Source: Minisyncoccota bacterium (GTDB lineage: Bacteria > Patescibacteriota > Minisyncoccia > Phycocordibacterales > JAACPR01). From it: a stretch of 11,210 nucleotides of DNA. Shown one piece after another: positions 1 to 5,467 of this stretch (within the stretch, counting starts at the first letter, position 1; every line of letters starts with the position of its first letter). The stretch is taken from positions 1 to 11,210 of the forward strand of contig JAGOTN010000016.1 of assembly GCA_018061745.1 (NCBI GenBank), given 5' to 3'. Made by a program: the position numbers and the translations under genes. The notes under the pieces were generated by a model that searched no databases, had not been told where the DNA came from, and saw only the letters and a program-made list of their open reading frames with translations.

Positions 1-63
1 TTTGTAGCAATCTGATAATCTCAATATTACAACAGATTTTGTTGTATGTATGTATCGATCTTT

Positions 64-137
64 GCGGGTATAGTTTAATGGTAGAATGACTGCCTTCCAA
101 GCAGTAAATGGGAGTTCGATTCCCCCTACCCGCACCA
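64..137 (+). tRNA. tRNA-Gly (anticodon UCC)
   Basis: A complete cloverleaf can be folded. The acceptor stem is 64-70 with 127-133 (7 bp), and the D arm lies in 73-87 with GG at 80-81. The anticodon stem is 89-93 with 101-105, enclosing loop 94-100 with anticodon TCC at 96-98. The T arm is 110-114 with 122-126, with loop TTCGATT. The 3' CCA (135-137) is encoded in the DNA. UCC reads GGA and probably GGG glycine codons. Two oddities are visible: an A113-C123 mismatch inside the T stem, and discriminator base A134 where E. coli tRNA-Gly has U. A strong hairpin follows 17 nt downstream. Confidence 0.96.
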
Positions 138-154
138 AATATAATATTAAAATA

Positions 155-189
155 AAGCAAAAGGCCGTCTGGAAGACGGCCTTTTGCTT
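155..189. terminator. Bidirectional terminator between tRNA-Gly and HU
   Basis: A perfect 16-bp inverted repeat (155-170 with 174-189) has a 3-nt GGA loop and a GC-rich core, GGCCGTCT/AGACGGCC. It is flanked by A-rich sequence on the left and T-rich sequence on the right. It sits between the tRNA (+) and the 3' end of the HU gene (-), so it can serve both transcripts. Confidence 0.88.
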
Positions 190-251
190 GTTAAATTTAG
201 TAACTTAAAATTTAACTTTTGTATGAAACTTGTTTGATCTTGTTAAATTTA

Positions 252-524
252 TTATTTAACAGAATCTTTTAGGGCCTTAGCAGCTCTAAATTTTGGTGTT
301 CGCATTGCTGGAACTTTGATAGATTCCCCAGTTCGAGGATTTCTAGCTGTTCGAGCTGCTCGCATTTTAGCTTCAAAAATACCGAATCCTGCAACTGAAA
401 CTTCTTCTCCAGATTTCAAAGATTTAGCGATTGAATCAAAAACTGTATCTACAACTTTCTCAGCTTCTACCTTTGTACTTCCTAACACTTCGTGTACCTT
501 TTCTACTAATGCTGCTTTATTCAT
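252..524 (-). CDS. HU family DNA-binding protein
   Basis: This 90-residue protein has the standard HU/IHF length and covers the whole fold. The N-terminal helical dimerisation part (about 1-40) starts MNKAALVEKV. The signature region GFGIFEAKMRAARTARNPRTG begins at residue 47, and its N62-P63 pair is the family's DNA-intercalating position at the tip of the beta arm. The C-terminal helix ends AAKALKDSVK. HU bends and compacts DNA as a dimer in the nucleoid. ATG at 524 gives the canonical N-terminus. No Shine-Dalgarno sequence precedes it (the upstream bases are AATACAACCACAT). The gene converges on tRNA-Gly and diverges from the NYN gene. HU rather than IHF is inferred because this is a single orphan gene; the symbol (hup/hupB) cannot be fixed from sequence alone. 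Confidence 0.96.
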   Translation of the reverse strand: MNKAALVEKVHEVLGSTKVEAEKVVDTVFDSIAKSLKSGEEVSVAGFGIFEAKMRAARTARNPRTGESIKVPAMRTPKFRAAKALKDSVK

Positions 525-608
525 ATGTGGTTGTATTAATCAATCCGTAAAAAACGGGTTTGTTAACCGATAACCGCTTAAAACGACTTTGTTATTAAGC
601 TGGAAATA

Positions 609-636
609 ATTATATAAAACAAGGGTTTTATAGCAA
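609..636 (-). promoter_or_regulatory. Candidate HU promoter
   Basis: On the minus strand, TTGCTA (636-631) is followed after 16 nt by a perfect TATAAT (614-609). The predicted start near 602 gives a leader of about 78 nt. An alternative pair, TTGTTT-17-TATAAA (655-627), overlaps it, so the exact promoter is uncertain. Confidence 0.4.
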
Positions 637-691
637 CCACCTTAAAAACAAACAATGTTTATAACTTTTTGTCAAAAACTTTATTTTTTCT

Positions 692-721
692 TTAACAAAA
701 TTTAATCGGCCGTGTGATATT
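692..721 (+). promoter_or_regulatory. Candidate promoter of the NYN gene (extended -10)
   Basis: TTAACA (692-697) is followed after 18 nt by GATATT (716-721), which is preceded by TGT, the TGn extended -10 motif. The predicted start near 728 is only about 5 nt before the TTG start codon at 733. Confidence 0.35.
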
Positions 722-732
722 GTGCTGAAGTT

Positions 733-1233
733 TTGAAGAATATAGCTTTTATTGATGGGCAGAATTTATATATGGGAACTATTAGAAATGACTGGAAAAT
801 TGATCATGAAAAGTTCAGGGTTTACCTAAAAGACAAATATAACGTTGAAAATGCTTACTATTTTATGGGTTATTTCTCAGACAAAGAGGAAAAACTTTAC
901 ATTAAACTTGAGACGGCAGGATTTAAACTAATTTTTAAAAGCCATAATTTTCTTATGAATTCACTTAAAAAGGGAAATGTTGATTCTGACATAATTTTCA
1001 ATGTCATGAAGAATTTAGCAGATAAAGTTGATTTTAATAAGGTTGTTATAGTTTCTGGGGATGGGGATTACTTTCCTCTGATTGAATATTTAATCGAGAA
1101 AAATCGATTCTGTAAGATCATGTTTCCAAATAGAAGCTTTGCGTCTTCTCTTTATAAAAAATTAAGTAACGAGTATTTTGTTTATTTAGATAGGGCAGAT
1201 ATAAGAGTAACTATTGAGGTGTCTAGAAAATAA
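733..1233 (+). CDS. NYN (PIN-like) domain protein, LabA/DUF88-type putative RNase
   Basis: This 166-residue single-domain protein has the acidic motifs of the NYN/PIN-like nuclease fold. The strand FIDGQNLY supplies D8 and N11, NVDSDI supplies D84 and D86, and VIVSGDGDYFPL supplies D110 and D112. In this family these residues bind a metal ion at the active site, which suggests a cytoplasmic RNase acting on an unknown RNA. The start must be TTG at 733: an in-frame TGA at 715-717 lies just upstream, no ATG lies between them, and the conserved first strand begins at residue 3. There is no Shine-Dalgarno sequence. The gene diverges from HU and converges on rny. The domain call is firm; the substrate and role are unknown. 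Confidence 0.85.
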   Translation: MKNIAFIDGQNLYMGTIRNDWKIDHEKFRVYLKDKYNVENAYYFMGYFSDKEEKLYIKLETAGFKLIFKSHNFLMNSLKKGNVDSDIIFNVMKNLADKVDFNKVVIVSGDGDYFPLIEYLIEKNRFCKIMFPNRSFASSLYKKLSNEYFVYLDRADIRVTIEVSRK

Positions 1234-1237
1234 AAAG

Positions 1238-1273
1238 GGTGCCGAAAGCACCAACACTTTTTGGACCCCTTTT
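1238..1273 (+). terminator. Probable terminator of the NYN gene
   Basis: A 5-bp GC-rich hairpin, GGTGC/GCACC (1238-1242 with 1248-1252, loop CGAAA), starts 5 nt after the stop codon and is followed by a T5 run near 1258-1262. A second, wider pairing AAAAGGG/CCCTTTT (1233-1239 with 1267-1273) competes with it. It is weaker than the other terminators in the window. Confidence 0.45.
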
Positions 1274-1338
1274 CGTCTTAGTACTCTATAATTATTGCAA
1301 AACAGTATAAAAAGTCAAACTGTTACTTTATTAAAATT

Positions 1339-2868
1339 TTATCGAGCAACTTCAATAACCCTGTTTTCTCTTATGACTGTAACCTTGATTTCTCCAGGGT
1401 ATTTCAAATCTTTTTCAATTTTAAGTGCTATGTTTCTGGCTAAATTGTGTGCTTCTAAATCTGAAATTTCTTCAGGATTTACAAAAATCCTTATTTCTCG
1501 TCCTGCTTGAAGGGCATATGATTTCTCAACCCCTTTAAATTCATTGGCAATTGCTTCTAAATCATTTAGACGTTTTAAGTAGTTTTCTGTATTGTCTCGA
1601 CGAGCTCCTGGACGACTTCCAGAAATTGCATCAGCTACTTGAACAATAATCGATTCGGGCGTTTCATAAGCATATTCTTCGTGATGCGCCTGCATTGCTT
1701 TTATTACAGCCTCATCTGCTCCGAATTTTTGTAAAATTCTTCTTCCGATTTCTACGTGAGTCCCAGGAACTTCGTGATCAACAGCTTTTCCGATGTCGTG
1801 TAAAAGGGCGCCAGCTTTTGCCACTCTCACATCTGCGCCAATTTCTTCAGCAATCATCCCTGAAATATGTGACATTTCAATAGAGTGTCTTAAAACATTG
1901 TGTCCGTAACTAGTTCTGAAATGCAATCTTCCTAAAATTGAAATAATTCGTGGATCTAAATTAAAAATTCCACATTCATATGCCGCTTGTTCTCCTTTTT
2001 CTACAATAGTTTTATTTATAGATTTCTTTGCCTTTTCTACACATTCTTCAATTTTTGCAGGTTGGATTCGGCCATCTAAAACTAATTGTTCCAATGCTAT
2101 TTTTGCAATTTCTCTACGAACAGGATCGAAAGATGAAATTGAAATTGTGGCAGGAGTATCATCTATTATTAGTTCAACACCTGTTGCTCTTTCAAAACTT
2201 TTTATGTTTCGTCCTTCTTTTCCAATGATTTTTCCTTTAATCTCGTCAGAGGGAAGTGTTACATTGCTTGAAAAAATATCTGAAGACACAGAGTTTCCCA
2301 GGCGATGAATAGCCGTAGTGATAATATCTCTAGCTTTCAATTCTAATTTTTCTTTTCCGCTGATGTCCATTTTTTGCAAACGGATCATAATATCTTCAGC
2401 GTTTTCTTTTTCTAAGCTCTCAATTAATTCTTTTTTAGCTTCTTCTTTTGAGATTTCTGAAATTTTTTCTAGAAAATCAACTTTTTCTTTTTCAAGGTTC
2501 TTTAATCGAATTTCTGTTTCTTCAATTTGAGTTTGTTTATGTTTGATTTCTTCTGCAGATTCATCTAAGTCTGTTTGGCGTTTATCTAGATAATTTTCTT
2601 TATTTATAAGGCGAGTTTCTGTTTTTTCTACCTTTTCTTCAAATTCGTGGATTTCAATTTTAGATTGTTTTAAAATTTCTGAAGCTTCTTCTTCTGCTTC
2701 ATTTCGTATTTTCTCAACTTCTTCACGAGCAGAGAGCATCATCTCTTTTATTTCCAGTTCCATAGAGCCACGCTTTCCTAAAGAAATAATAAAACGCAAG
2801 AACCACCCCAGTGCGATACCTGTTAATCCTGCGGCGATGGCTATAATTAATACTATTAGTAGTGACAT
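1339..2868 (-). CDS. rny: Ribonuclease Y (membrane-anchored endoribonuclease)
   Basis: The 509-residue protein has the full RNase Y architecture. An N-terminal membrane helix (about 3-29) is followed by a long charged coiled coil (about 36-180). A KH domain (about 205-270) has the RNA-binding loop GKEG at 216-219. An HD domain follows with H328, the metal-binding pair H357-D358 in LLHDIGKA, HH at 395-396 and D413. The conserved C-terminal domain includes SGSRPGARR. RNase Y starts mRNA decay at the inner membrane. The length is typical of the family. ATG at 2868 places the membrane helix at the N-terminus; no Shine-Dalgarno sequence precedes it. The gene has its own promoter just downstream of the RNA gene's terminator. 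Confidence 0.98.
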   Translation of the reverse strand: MSLLIVLIIAIAAGLTGIALGWFLRFIISLGKRGSMELEIKEMMLSAREEVEKIRNEAEEEASEILKQSKIEIHEFEEKVEKTETRLINKENYLDKRQTDLDESAEEIKHKQTQIEETEIRLKNLEKEKVDFLEKISEISKEEAKKELIESLEKENAEDIMIRLQKMDISGKEKLELKARDIITTAIHRLGNSVSSDIFSSNVTLPSDEIKGKIIGKEGRNIKSFERATGVELIIDDTPATISISSFDPVRREIAKIALEQLVLDGRIQPAKIEECVEKAKKSINKTIVEKGEQAAYECGIFNLDPRIISILGRLHFRTSYGHNVLRHSIEMSHISGMIAEEIGADVRVAKAGALLHDIGKAVDHEVPGTHVEIGRRILQKFGADEAVIKAMQAHHEEYAYETPESIIVQVADAISGSRPGARRDNTENYLKRLNDLEAIANEFKGVEKSYALQAGREIRIFVNPEEISDLEAHNLARNIALKIEKDLKYPGEIKVTVIRENRVIEVAR

Positions 2869-2892
2869 GTGTATAAGGTGTTAAACGGCTTC

Positions 2893-2921
2893 ATCATAGA
2901 GAAACGGGGGGTCTTTTGCAA
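2893..2921 (-). promoter_or_regulatory. Candidate rny promoter
   Basis: On the minus strand, TTGCAA (2921-2916) is separated by exactly 17 nt from TATGAT (2898-2893), which matches the -10 consensus at five of six positions. The predicted start near 2886 leaves a leader of about 18 nt before ATG 2868. Its place after the T-tract of the upstream RNA terminator implies that rny is transcribed independently of that RNA. Confidence 0.5.
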
Positions 2922-2933
2922 GAAGATGCAATA

Positions 2934-3197
2934 AAAGAAAAAGGAGCCCAGCCCCTTCGTGATTTTTGATCCGCCATTAGCCGGCGGGGGGAATTTTTAG
3001 GGTTGGGCTCTTGTAAGCTCCTCTACCCAAGTATTTTTCCTTTTCGGATCAAAAGCGTCTATAGAACGCTACTCTAATTTCTACATAACAGTCGAGATGG
3101 TAGTAAATTAGGGTAAATCACATATCGGTTTGGAGAAAACCGATAATAAAGAAGGGACTGGGCGGGGGAGGATCTTTAAAGGAACAAGAAAGTTTCG
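2934..3197 (-). ncRNA. Putative structured non-coding RNA, about 260 nt, class unknown
   Basis: The clpP-rny gap has no credible ORF but has RNA-gene hallmarks on the minus strand: a strong promoter ending at 3204, a dense set of helices, and a terminator with a T-tract at 2942-2933. Visible helices are 3144-3124 (8-9 bp, loop of 5), 3111-3074 (7+4 bp), 3070-3054 (5 bp), and a perfect 10-bp long-range helix 3054-3045 with 2973-2964. A 13-bp closing helix joins 3163-3151 to 2958-2946 (one G-U). The segment is more GC-rich than its surroundings. I checked for RNase P RNA, tmRNA, SRP RNA and 6S RNA core motifs and found none. A long leader of rny is the alternative, but rny has its own promoter. 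Exact ends are predicted, not observed. Confidence 0.6.
2944..3010 (-). terminator. Terminator at the 3' end of the putative ncRNA
   Basis: The minus-strand arms GAGCCCAACCC (3010-3000) and GGGCTGGGCTC (2954-2944) pair with one A-C mismatch. They enclose a smaller hairpin CCGCC/GGCGG (2987-2983 with 2975-2971) and are followed directly by CCTTTTTCTTTT. The 3' arm can instead pair with 3163-3151, as described under findings. Confidence 0.6.
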
Positions 3198-3203
3198 CTA
3201 CCA

Positions 3204-3231
3204 ATTGTAACTTTTTTTATTAAAATGTCAA
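3204..3231 (-). promoter_or_regulatory. Promoter of the putative ncRNA
   Basis: A consensus TTGACA (3231-3226) is separated by 16 nt of A/T-rich spacer from TACAAT (3209-3204). It is the best -35/-10 pair in the window. It lies about 20 bp past the clpP stop codon and points into the gap that has no ORF. The predicted start is near 3197. Confidence 0.65.
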
Positions 3232-3249
3232 TAGCAAATTTGGAGGATT

Positions 3250-3825
3250 TTACTTTGTTAGAACTTTGTCGATAAGGCCGTATTTCTTTGCTTCTTCGGC
3301 AGACATGAAATAATCTCGGTCAGAATCTTTTTCAATTTGTGCTGATGTTTTTCCTGAAGCTTCTGCAAGTATTTTATAAAGATTATCTCGAGTTTTTAAA
3401 ATATGTTTTGCACTAATAGCAATATCAGAGGCTTGTCCTTCAACTCCACCCATTGGTTGGTGGATCATTATTTCAGAGTTGGGAAGTGCAAATCTTTTTC
3501 CTTTATCTCCAGATGCAAGAATAATCGCACCCATAGAAGCGGCGATACCCACACAAACTGTGGCGATAGGATTTTTTACATGATTCATTGTGTCGATGAT
3601 TGCAAGTCCTGCTGTTACAGATCCTCCTGGAGAGTTGATGTAAAGTTTAACTTCTTTTTTAGGATCTTCTGATTGAAGGAAAAGAAGTTGAGCGATAATA
3701 AGATTGGCCATGTAGTCATCTACTACTCCACCAACAAAAATAATATTTTCTTTTAATAGTCGTGAATAAATGTCGTATGCTCTTTCGCCGAATTGTGATT
3801 TTTCGATTACTGTTGGGATTATCAT
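3250..3825 (-). CDS. clpP: ATP-dependent Clp protease proteolytic subunit
   Basis: From ATG 3825 the protein is 191 residues and starts MIIPTVIEKSQFGERAYDIY, the usual ClpP N-terminus. The catalytic triad is complete: S97 in GIAASMGA, H122 in MIHQPMGG and D171 in DSDRDYF, matching mature E. coli numbering. The oxyanion/strand motif SPGGSV is also present. ClpP forms the tetradecameric serine-protease barrel that degrades substrates fed by Clp ATPases in the cytoplasm. The reading frame stays open to a TTG at 3891, adding 22 non-conserved residues. That TTG coincides with a -35-like hexamer, so I reject it as the start. No Clp ATPase gene or Shine-Dalgarno sequence is nearby. Divergent from the 164-aa gene. 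Confidence 0.96.
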   Translation of the reverse strand: MIIPTVIEKSQFGERAYDIYSRLLKENIIFVGGVVDDYMANLIIAQLLFLQSEDPKKEVKLYINSPGGSVTAGLAIIDTMNHVKNPIATVCVGIAASMGAIILASGDKGKRFALPNSEIMIHQPMGGVEGQASDIAISAKHILKTRDNLYKILAEASGKTSAQIEKDSDRDYFMSAEEAKKYGLIDKVLTK

Positions 3826-3862
3826 GAGGAGAATAGTAGCAGTTTTTGGAGTAAGTGTTAAG

Positions 3863-3891
3863 TACAAAATTTTTGTAATTGTTTTTGACAA
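3863..3891 (-). promoter_or_regulatory. Candidate clpP promoter
   Basis: TTGTCA (3891-3886) is followed after 17 nt by TTTGTA (3868-3863). The predicted start near 3856 gives a leader of about 31 nt to ATG 3825. The -10 is weak. The -35 overlaps the -35 of the opposite promoter. Confidence 0.35.
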
Positions 3892-3912
3892 AGTATGATT
3901 TTGTGTTAATGT
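3885..3912 (+). promoter_or_regulatory. Candidate promoter of the 164-aa gene
   Basis: A consensus TTGACA (3885-3890) is followed after 16 nt by TAATGT (3907-3912), preceded by TGT as an extended -10. The predicted start near 3919 gives a leader of about 41 nt. Confidence 0.4.
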
Positions 3913-3959
3913 GTTTTTAGGAAAAATTGAACCTTAATTAAACAGAAAGCACACTCGAA

Positions 3960-4454
3960 ATGATTTTAGAAACAGTCAGAGGAAACGGAAAAGTTTCAGT
4001 GAAGGTTGATGACACTCTTCTTGCTGCCAGCGATATCGCAAGGGAGGCGGAGAGTTTGGCGGATGATTTTTTTGTCGTGATTCAATTTGAAAATTGTGAT
4101 CTTGCTACGAGAAAATTTTTGACCCCAATAATTTTGAGAGCCCAGATGATGTGGGTTTTAAAAAATGATGGAGTCATTCATGTCTCAATTCCAGGAGAGG
4201 GATTTTATCAATATTTCCTTCGCTATGACTGGGGTGATTTTTATCAAGAGGTCAATTTAGATTTGAACCCTTCAAAAAGAATCAACGAAAGAATCGATCA
4301 TATTTTTTCTATCATGAACGGCATGGGGAGAAAGTTTTCGAATTTTCAGTTGTTGGAAATTCCAGAAGAAGGTCGCTTGGATTTTTCACTGATCGCAATC
4401 GACGATAATTCACCAAAGGATCAAAATTTGATTAATTGGAGTTGGTTGTTCTGA
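3960..4454 (+). CDS. Uncharacterised 164-aa cytoplasmic protein
   Basis: I do not recognise this family. The protein has no signal peptide and no membrane helix, and it is rich in aromatic and acidic residues. Residues 37-100 alternate hydrophobic strands and helices (FFVVIQFENC, then a helix to MMWVLKND, then GVIHVSIPG, then YQYFLRYDWGDFY). This resembles the order of elements in STAS-like alpha/beta domains, but no diagnostic motif is visible, so that is only a hint. The C-terminal part (about 106-164) ends in the aromatic stretch NWSWLF. Coding status is supported by length, a promoter upstream and a terminator whose stem starts inside the TGA stop codon. TGA as stop shows standard decoding of UGA. 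Divergent from clpP and upstream of rsmE, from which the terminator separates it. Confidence 0.75.
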   Translation: MILETVRGNGKVSVKVDDTLLAASDIAREAESLADDFFVVIQFENCDLATRKFLTPIILRAQMMWVLKNDGVIHVSIPGEGFYQYFLRYDWGDFYQEVNLDLNPSKRINERIDHIFSIMNGMGRKFSNFQLLEIPEEGRLDFSLIAIDDNSPKDQNLINWSWLF

Positions 4455-4467
4455 GGACTCTGTCCTC
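4453..4467 (+). terminator. Terminator of the 164-aa gene
   Basis: GAGGAC/GTCCTC (4453-4458 with 4462-4467, loop TCT) is followed by TTTTTCTTT. The stem includes the last two bases of the stop codon, so no untranslated spacer is present. Confidence 0.75.
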
Positions 4468-4505
4468 TTTTTCTTTATCAATGTATTAATTTTTTATCCA
4501 CAGGG

Positions 4506-4535
4506 TTGACAGCTTTTATAGTAAATCTTTAGAAC
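4506..4535 (+). promoter_or_regulatory. Candidate rsmE promoter region
   Basis: A consensus TTGACA (4506-4511) is followed after 18 nt by TAGAAC (4530-4535). A second possible -10, TACAAT at 4588-4593, lacks a good -35 but would give a leader of about 7 nt, as at other genes here. Which one is used is open. Confidence 0.3.
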
Positions 4536-4606
4536 TTCTTTATCAAAACTTTAGAAATTTTAGAAATTTTCTAAATAAGCCAATAATTACAATAAACAAC
4601 AAATTT

Positions 4607-5314
4607 ATGAAAATACACAGATTCTTTTTAGAAAGCACAATTGGAGATAAAGATACTGTAAAAATTACAGATCAAAATATGGTGCATCAAATGCGAGATG
4701 TTCTTCGACTGCAAACAGGCGACGCTGTTATTCTTTTAGATGGAACAGGAATCGAATGTCACGGAAGAATTAATCAAATCATGAAAAGAGAAATTGTGGT
4801 TTACAAAGAGAAAGTTGAAAAGGCTTCTAAAAAAGATTTGGAAAATAAAATTGAAGTTCATCTTTTTGCGTCTGTTATTAAGAAGGATAAATTTGAGTGG
4901 GTTTTGCAAAAAGCTACAGAGATTGGAGTTACAAGAATCACTCCATTTATTTCTACTCGTACAGAAAAACAAAAATTAAATATGGACCGTGCAGATAAAA
5001 TTGTTCGAGAAGCAGCTGAGCAATCTGAAAGAAAAGATTTACCATTTATCGATGAACCGATAAAGCTTTCTGTTGCTCTGAAGCTTGCAGAGACTACTCC
5101 TGTGATTTTAGACATCAATGCTCCTTTGATAAATGTTTCGCAATTACGTGAGACAAAAAAGATTTGTATTTTTATCGGGCCAGAAGGTGGATGGGATCCT
5201 CGCGATAGAGAATTGTTTGATAGAAGAAAAGTTCAATATGCTTCTCTAGGAAAAAATATTTTACGCGCAGAAACAGCGTCTGTTGCTGTCGCCTCAGTGT
5301 TGTTGATTGGGTAG
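4607..5314 (+). CDS. rsmE: 16S rRNA (uracil(1498)-N3)-methyltransferase
   Basis: The 235-residue protein has the RsmE/SPOUT layout. An N-terminal PUA-like RNA-binding part (about 1-70) contains HRFF and HQMRDVLRL. The trefoil-knot methyltransferase domain contains KATEIGVTRITPF (102-114), EQSERK (138-143), the SAM-binding knot loop IGPEGGW (190-196) and LGKNILRAETA (214-224). RsmE methylates N3 of U1498 in helix 44 of 16S rRNA, in the assembled small subunit, using SAM. Its length matches the family. ATG 4607 gives the usual MKIHRFF start, with no Shine-Dalgarno sequence. It converges on tig across a 21-bp hairpin. Confidence 0.96.
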   Translation: MKIHRFFLESTIGDKDTVKITDQNMVHQMRDVLRLQTGDAVILLDGTGIECHGRINQIMKREIVVYKEKVEKASKKDLENKIEVHLFASVIKKDKFEWVLQKATEIGVTRITPFISTRTEKQKLNMDRADKIVREAAEQSERKDLPFIDEPIKLSVALKLAETTPVILDINAPLINVSQLRETKKICIFIGPEGGWDPRDRELFDRRKVQYASLGKNILRAETASVAVASVLLIG

Positions 5315-5400
5315 GACAAATGTTACACAGTTGGTAGTGTTTGTTTGAAAGGGTTATACATTTTTGTGAAACTCTAATTTAAGGAGATTATATATAGAAT

Positions 5401-5444
5401 AAAAACAAAAACACTCTGAAAGTTTTCAGAGTGTTTTTGTTTTT
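5401..5444. terminator. Bidirectional terminator between rsmE and tig
   Basis: A perfect 21-bp inverted repeat (5401-5421 with 5424-5444) surrounds a 2-nt centre, so the real loop is about 4 nt. The core is ACACTCTGA/TCAGAGTGT with A-rich and T-rich ends, so it offers a U-tract in either direction between two convergent genes. Confidence 0.9.
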
Positions 5445-5467
5445 TTGTAATGCGTGTAACTTTTTAA

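Noticed and set aside
29..45. Inverted repeat ACAAC/GTTGT upstream of the tRNA
   Set aside because: Only 5 bp and AT-rich. It could be the tail of an upstream terminator or part of the tRNA promoter, but neither can be supported.
316..573. Plus-strand ORF opposite HU, and similar long ORFs opposite rny, clpP, rsmE, nusA and the coiled-coil gene
   Set aside because: They are antisense or out-of-frame shadows of well-supported genes with low-complexity translations and no family signature.
1301..1324. AACAGT/ACTGTT inverted repeat as the rny terminator
   Set aside because: A 6-bp AT-rich stem with a 12-nt loop and no T-tract on the minus strand is too weak to call.
2894..2977. A 27-codon minus-strand ORF (ATG 2977 to TGA 2894)
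   Set aside because: It crosses the ncRNA terminator and the rny promoter, has no start signal and no protein-like composition. It is best explained as chance.
2934..3197. The structured RNA as RNase P RNA, tmRNA, SRP RNA or 6S RNA
   Set aside because: I did not see the RNase P core segments, the tmRNA tRNA-like ends with CCA, or the SRP helix 8 motif. 6S has little primary sequence signature, so it is not fully excluded without a covariance search.
3826..3891. N-terminal extension of ClpP from TTG 3891
   Set aside because: The 22 extra residues are not ClpP-like, and the TTG is part of a candidate -35 box; ATG 3825 gives the canonical protein.
4452..4454. UGA recoded as glycine (code 25), as in some CPR lineages
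   Set aside because: TGA ends the 164-aa gene and is followed at once by a terminator. The tRNA-Gly present has anticodon UCC, not UCA.
2868..4502. Replication origin, suggested by TTATCCACA (4494-4502) and TTATACACA on minus (2876-2868)
   Set aside because: About one such 9-mer is expected by chance in AT-rich DNA of this size; the two sites are 1.6 kb apart, one overlaps the rny start codon, and no dnaA or dnaN is present.
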